Assembly (NCBI GenBank): GCA_964593555.1
Contig: CAZQIC010000032.1
Coordinates: forward strand, 1 to 36,520
DNA length: 36,520 nt
Direction of reading: 5' to 3'
DNA from: CAZQIC01 sp964593555
GTDB lineage: Bacteria; Bacteroidota; Bacteroidia; JAFLBG01
This document shows, piece by piece, positions 33,623 to 36,520 of the stretch (within the stretch, counting starts at the first letter, position 1; every line of letters begins with the position of its first letter). Both the position numbers and the translations under genes were made by a program. A model generated the notes under the pieces. It did not search any database. It was not told the origin of the DNA and saw only the letters and a program-made list of their open reading frames with translations.

Positions 33623-33793
33623 ATGAAAAAAAATAAATTCAGTGACCTTGTACTTAATAACAACAACAAGATCGAAAAGAAAGCCATGAAACATATATCC
33701 GGCGCAACCAGCAGCTTACGGGTTTCTTATTTTATTATTATAGGTGTTGACAACCAAACAAACAGCCACGACGTAGGGAACCAGGCTATATAA
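33623..33793 (+). CDS. 56-aa peptide with RiPP-leader-like N-terminus
   Basis: A short open frame from ATG 33623 to TAA 33791-33793. Its first half is charged (KKNKFSDLVLNNNNKIEKKA) and ends in MKHISGA, close to the E/K-x-MK-x-I-x-GG cleavage site of Bacteroidota natural-product precursors, with GA in place of GG. The following 28 residues (TSSLRVSYF, then IIIGVDNQTNSHDV) are rich in Ser, Thr and Asn, contain no Cys, and would be the core peptide. No modification enzyme or peptidase-containing transporter is encoded in the window. The ORF may be a free-standing precursor, a bacteriocin-like peptide or chance coding. It lies in the gap between the acyl-CoA reductase and ferredoxin genes. Confidence 0.45.
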   Translation: MKKNKFSDLVLNNNNKIEKKAMKHISGATSSLRVSYFIIIGVDNQTNSHDVGNQAI

Positions 33794-33826
33794 TTATACA
33801 TTAATACCATTTTACTTGTAATTGCG

Positions 33827-33834
33827 TATATTTG
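33827..33834 (+). promoter_or_regulatory. -7 box of the ferredoxin gene
   Basis: TATATTTG matches TAnnTTTG and is followed by TAGCC; the ATG is 26 nt downstream. No clear -33 TTG is seen at 19 nt. Confidence 0.55.
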
Positions 33835-33860
33835 TAGCCTCTTAACTATATAATAAGAAT

Positions 33861-34208
33861 ATGGCTATAAAAATAACAGACGAATGCATTAACTGCGGAG
33901 CTTGTGAGCCTGAGTGCCCTAATAATGCAATATACGAGGGAGCCGCTGAATGGAGATTTTCTGATGGCACATCTTTAAAAGGAGAATTTACCGGTAAAAG
34001 CGGCTTATCAACAGACGCCGAATCACCGCAAGGACCAGTATCCATGGATGTTTATTATATAGTAACTGACAAATGCACCGAATGTGTGGGGTTTCATGAT
34101 GAACCACAATGTGCTGCTGTCTGTCCCGTTGATTGTTGTGTACCGGATGAGAACAGCGTAGAATCAAAGGAACAGTTGCTTGATAAAAAGCAATCTTTAC
34201 ATCTATAA
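33861..34208 (+). CDS. 4Fe-4S dicluster ferredoxin
   Basis: A 115-aa soluble electron carrier with two [4Fe-4S] sites. The first motif is C9-x2-C12-x2-C15-x3-C19-P (ECINCGACEPECPNNAI). The second lies near residues 73-90 (KCTECVGFHDEPQCAAVCP), with a longer insertion between its second and third Cys, as in the YfhL/Alvin-type ferredoxins. Between them is an insert of about 50 residues (WRFSDGTSLKGEFTGKSGLS) seen in Bacteroidota members. It is divergent from the acyl-CoA reductase and is a possible redox partner, by position only. It ends in a terminator. Confidence 0.95.
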   Translation: MAIKITDECINCGACEPECPNNAIYEGAAEWRFSDGTSLKGEFTGKSGLSTDAESPQGPVSMDVYYIVTDKCTECVGFHDEPQCAAVCPVDCCVPDENSVESKEQLLDKKQSLHL

Positions 34209-34232
34209 TATTTTCATAATACCATTAATTAA

Positions 34233-34262
34233 ATGCCACCGCAATAAGGGTGGCATTTTTTT
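34233..34262 (+). terminator. Intrinsic terminator after the ferredoxin gene
   Basis: Stem ATGCCACC (34233-34240) / GGTGGCAT (34249-34256), 8-nt loop, followed by a run of T. Confidence 0.9.
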
Positions 34263-34296
34263 TGTTATTTATAATATATAGCTTAGAGATGTGTTT

Positions 34297-35169
34297 ATGA
34301 AACAGCCTTTTTTAATATTACTTCTATATTTTGCTTTTTCGCCCTCTTTTTCCCAAGAGGATAAAAAAAGTCAGTTTCAAAAACAAGAAGACACGCTTGG
34401 ACTGATCCAGAAAAAACTTTTCTCGGCAAAAAATAATGAGGAACGTTTAAAGTTCAATAATTTATTTGTGTCAACTTTAGAGAGAACGCTTCAAATTGAA
34501 AACTCGTTTGAGTTTCCGTTCGATTCTTTAAACCAAATTGCAAGACTTTCTTCGCCGGATAAAAAGTTCAGAATATTTAATTGGGATTTCCCTAAAGATG
34601 ATGGCACTTTTGAATATTATGGGTTTATACAGGTGTACGATAAAAAAAGCAAAAAATATATGCTTTTCAAACTCATGGATAAATCAGAGGTAACAAAGAA
34701 CCCGGAAAATTATTCATCTGATAATAAGAAATGGTTTGGGATGTTGTATTACAAAGTCATTCAAAAAAAATACAAGAAGAGTACATATTATGTTTTGCTG
34801 GGCTTTGACGGCAATGACAAAGTATCCAGAAAAAAAATAATTGATGTTTTAAAATTTAACAATAACAATGTGCCTCAATTCGGAGATGCTATTTTTAAAA
34901 TGGAGAAAAAAACGGTCAAACGTGTGATGTTCGAATATAATTCAGATGTGGTGATGAGTGTAAAATATAATGAGAACGAAGATATGATCGTGTTTGATCA
35001 TCTTGCTCCTCCTAATAGTGGATTAATCGGGCAGTATCAATTCTACGGGCCGGACTTTAGTTATGATGCCTTAAAATATTCAAAGGGAAAATGGACTTAT
35101 ATCCCGGATGTTGATGCGAGAAATAATAAGGACTACAAAGACCCTCATTATAACGATCCGAAAAAGTAA
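34297..35169 (+). CDS. Exported conserved protein of unknown function
   Basis: A 290-aa protein with a signal peptide (MKQPFLILLLYFAFSPSFSQ). A GTG six bases upstream (34291) is in frame, but the ATG gives the better signal peptide and is used. The mature part is about 270 residues and has aromatic-rich blocks NWDFPKDDGTFEYYGFIQVY, KWFGMLYYKVI, YYVLLGFDGND and FDHLAPPNSGLIGQYQFYGP. I recognise it as a type of protein common in Bacteroidota but know no family name or function. It stands between the ferredoxin terminator and a repeat-like gap before serC. Confidence 0.8.
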   Translation: MKQPFLILLLYFAFSPSFSQEDKKSQFQKQEDTLGLIQKKLFSAKNNEERLKFNNLFVSTLERTLQIENSFEFPFDSLNQIARLSSPDKKFRIFNWDFPKDDGTFEYYGFIQVYDKKSKKYMLFKLMDKSEVTKNPENYSSDNKKWFGMLYYKVIQKKYKKSTYYVLLGFDGNDKVSRKKIIDVLKFNNNNVPQFGDAIFKMEKKTVKRVMFEYNSDVVMSVKYNENEDMIVFDHLAPPNSGLIGQYQFYGPDFSYDALKYSKGKWTYIPDVDARNNKDYKDPHYNDPKK

Positions 35170-35190
35170 GTATACCGTTTCTTAAGCAGT

Positions 35191-35276
35191 CGGTAATAAG
35201 TGATAGGTAATCAGTAGTCAAATACGGACCAAAAAAAACGCCAATAACTGATAACCGTCAACCGATAACTTATTAC
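35191..35276. repeat. Degenerate intergenic inverted repeat upstream of serC
   Basis: The left part reads GGTAATAAGTGATAGGTAAT then CAGTAG; the right part, on the other strand, reads GTAATAAGTTATCGGTTGAC then GGTTATCAG. Both are built from a degenerate (G)ATAAC(C/T)G-like octamer, so the segment is a low-complexity repeat able to form a long imperfect hairpin. Confidence 0.6.
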
Positions 35277-35285
35277 TTTTTCTCT

Positions 35286-35293
35286 TAACTTTA
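35286..35293 (+). promoter_or_regulatory. Near -7 box of serC
   Basis: TAACTTTA differs from TAnnTTTG only in the last base and is 21 nt before the ATG. No clear -33 was found. Confidence 0.35.
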
Positions 35294-35314
35294 CACCATA
35301 AAATAAACCACATT

Positions 35315-36388
35315 ATGTCAAAGGTTCATAATTTCAGCGCAGGCCCAGGTATACTTCCTGCCGAGGTTTTAAAACAAGCATCAGAAGCAGTAATTAATTT
35401 CAACGATCTAAATTTATCTCTACTGGAAATTTCTCATCGCAGTAAAGATTTTATTGCCGTTATGGATGAAGCGCAAGCGCTTGTAAAAAAATTATTAGGA
35501 CTTGATGACAGTTATAAAATATTATTTCTTGGAGGAGGAGCAAGTTTACAATTTGCAATGGTACCTTACAACCTTCTTAAAACAACAGGTACAGCAGCTT
35601 ATGTAAACACAGGTGTTTGGGCAAAAAAAGCGATCAAAGAAGCTAAGATGATCGGCAACACAAATGTCATTGCATCATCAGAAGACAAAAATTTCTCTTA
35701 CATCCCTAAGGGCTATGAAATTCCTGCTAACGCTGATTATTTACATATCACTTCTAACAATACTATTTACGGTACCCAGGCAAAAGAATTTCCCTCTATT
35801 TCTGTTCCACTTGTTTGTGATATGTCATCAGATATTTTCAGCAGAAAAGTAGACGGAAAAAAATTCGGTCTTATTTATGCAGGTGCGCAAAAAAACATGG
35901 GGCCTGCAGGAGCAACAATGATAGCAGTAAAAGAAGAATTGTTGGGGAAAACAGGGCGCGCTATGTTGTCTATGCTTGATTATAATGTTCATATCAAAGG
36001 AGAATCTATGTACAATACCCCTCCCGTATTTCCGATTTATGTTTCCATGCTAACCATGAAATGGCTAGATAAAAATGGAGGTGTGGAATGGATAGAAAAA
36101 ATAAATAATCAAAAAGCTGCATTACTTTATTCTGAAATAGACACGAACCCAATGTTCAAAGGAACTGTTGAAACAGAAGACAGATCCAATATGAATGCTA
36201 CTTTCCTCCTATCAGACAGCAAACTTGAGCCTGAATTTGATAAAATGGCTAAAGAAGCCAACCTCAGCGGTATACGAGGCCACCGGGATGTTGGCGGTTA
36301 CCGTGCATCTATGTACAATGCATTACCAATAGAAAGTGTGAAAGCACTTGTTGATATAATGCAGGAATTCGGACATAAATTCGGATAA
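35315..36388 (+). CDS. serC: Phosphoserine aminotransferase
   Basis: A 357-aa PLP-dependent class V aminotransferase, which converts 3-phosphohydroxypyruvate and glutamate to phosphoserine and 2-oxoglutarate in serine synthesis; it also serves in pyridoxine synthesis in some bacteria. Signatures: NFSAGPGILPAEVL at the start, EISHRSKDF, FLGGGASLQFAMVP, the PLP lysine K193 in YAGAQKNMGPAG, NTPPVFPIY, and the C-terminal GIRGHRDVGGYRASMYNA. In many Bacteroidota the next gene is serA; the sequence ends 132 bp later without an evident gene. That tail (36389-36520) is AT-rich and shows nothing I can name. Confidence 0.97.
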   Translation: MSKVHNFSAGPGILPAEVLKQASEAVINFNDLNLSLLEISHRSKDFIAVMDEAQALVKKLLGLDDSYKILFLGGGASLQFAMVPYNLLKTTGTAAYVNTGVWAKKAIKEAKMIGNTNVIASSEDKNFSYIPKGYEIPANADYLHITSNNTIYGTQAKEFPSISVPLVCDMSSDIFSRKVDGKKFGLIYAGAQKNMGPAGATMIAVKEELLGKTGRAMLSMLDYNVHIKGESMYNTPPVFPIYVSMLTMKWLDKNGGVEWIEKINNQKAALLYSEIDTNPMFKGTVETEDRSNMNATFLLSDSKLEPEFDKMAKEANLSGIRGHRDVGGYRASMYNALPIESVKALVDIMQEFGHKFG

Positions 36389-36520
36389 ACTTATCATTTT
36401 TTTTCTTGCCAGATTGCCAATAAAATCGTATTTTGTATGTTAGGCATATTGCCCATGATTAATTGATTAAGGGGAGTTCTAAAAATCAAATTGTTAATAA
36501 ATAACGATATAACTAATTGA

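Noticed and set aside
34291..34296. GTG start two codons upstream of the 34297 gene
   Set aside because: The ATG gives a standard signal peptide (MKQPF...) and the GTG adds only two residues.

Overview
The window comes from a low-GC, probably gliding or T9SS-equipped member of the Bacteroidota. The evidence is the 16S rRNA 5' end at the left edge, the GldF/GldG pair, several secreted proteins ending in type A or type B type IX secretion (T9SS) sorting domains, a zinc-less type B L31, and promoters of the Bacteroidota kind (-33 TTTG/TTG, -7 TAnnTTTG) with almost no Shine-Dalgarno sequences. The exact order or genus cannot be fixed from what is visible.

Layout, left to right. (1) 1-440: the 5' end of a 16S rRNA gene running off the left edge on the minus strand, with a structured leader and two tandem promoters. 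(2) 447-4096, plus strand: a three-gene glycosylation operon (dolichyl-phosphate-sugar synthase-like GT2, SAM methyltransferase, GT39/PMT-like membrane glycosyltransferase fused to TPRs), closed by a bidirectional terminator shared with dnaN. (3) 4214-14304, minus strand: gldF, gldG, a DUF4340 protein and a T9SS cargo protein form one likely operon ending at a terminator near 8940. Below it lie a beta-propeller/Y_Y_Y/SpoIIE sensor phosphatase with its own promoter, and dnaN. A 67-bp tandem duplication sits just after the sensor gene. (4) 14383-16191, plus strand: a T9SS type B cargo protein, divergent from gldF. (5) 16227-16840: a REP-associated tyrosine transposase (RAYT) with a frameshift, set among six small hairpins with 4-nt loops. 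(6) 16914-24389: a small secreted protein, yajQ, and two minus-strand operons of membrane proteins. One includes a DUF4173-LRR fusion, DUF1361 and DgkA; the other encodes a small winged-helix regulator. Both operons start behind the same ACTTTG-N5-CAAAGT palindrome, so the regulator probably controls both. (7) 24566-32279: a large matrixin-like T9SS metalloprotease, L31, a beta-helix lipoprotein and two further T9SS proteins. (8) 32474-36388: an acyl-CoA reductase (LuxC-like), a 56-aa peptide ORF with a RiPP-leader look, a dicluster ferredoxin, a secreted conserved protein and serC.

Read together, the region joins housekeeping genes (rRNA, dnaN, rpmE2, serC, dgkA, yajQ) with the secretion and gliding machinery (GldFG) and some of its cargo. 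The less ordinary parts are the RAYT/REP cluster, the two-operon palindrome regulon, the possible peptide precursor at 33623, the gene-tail duplication at 5594, and the C-rich sequence that follows the -7 box at the rRNA P2, L31 and dnaN promoters.
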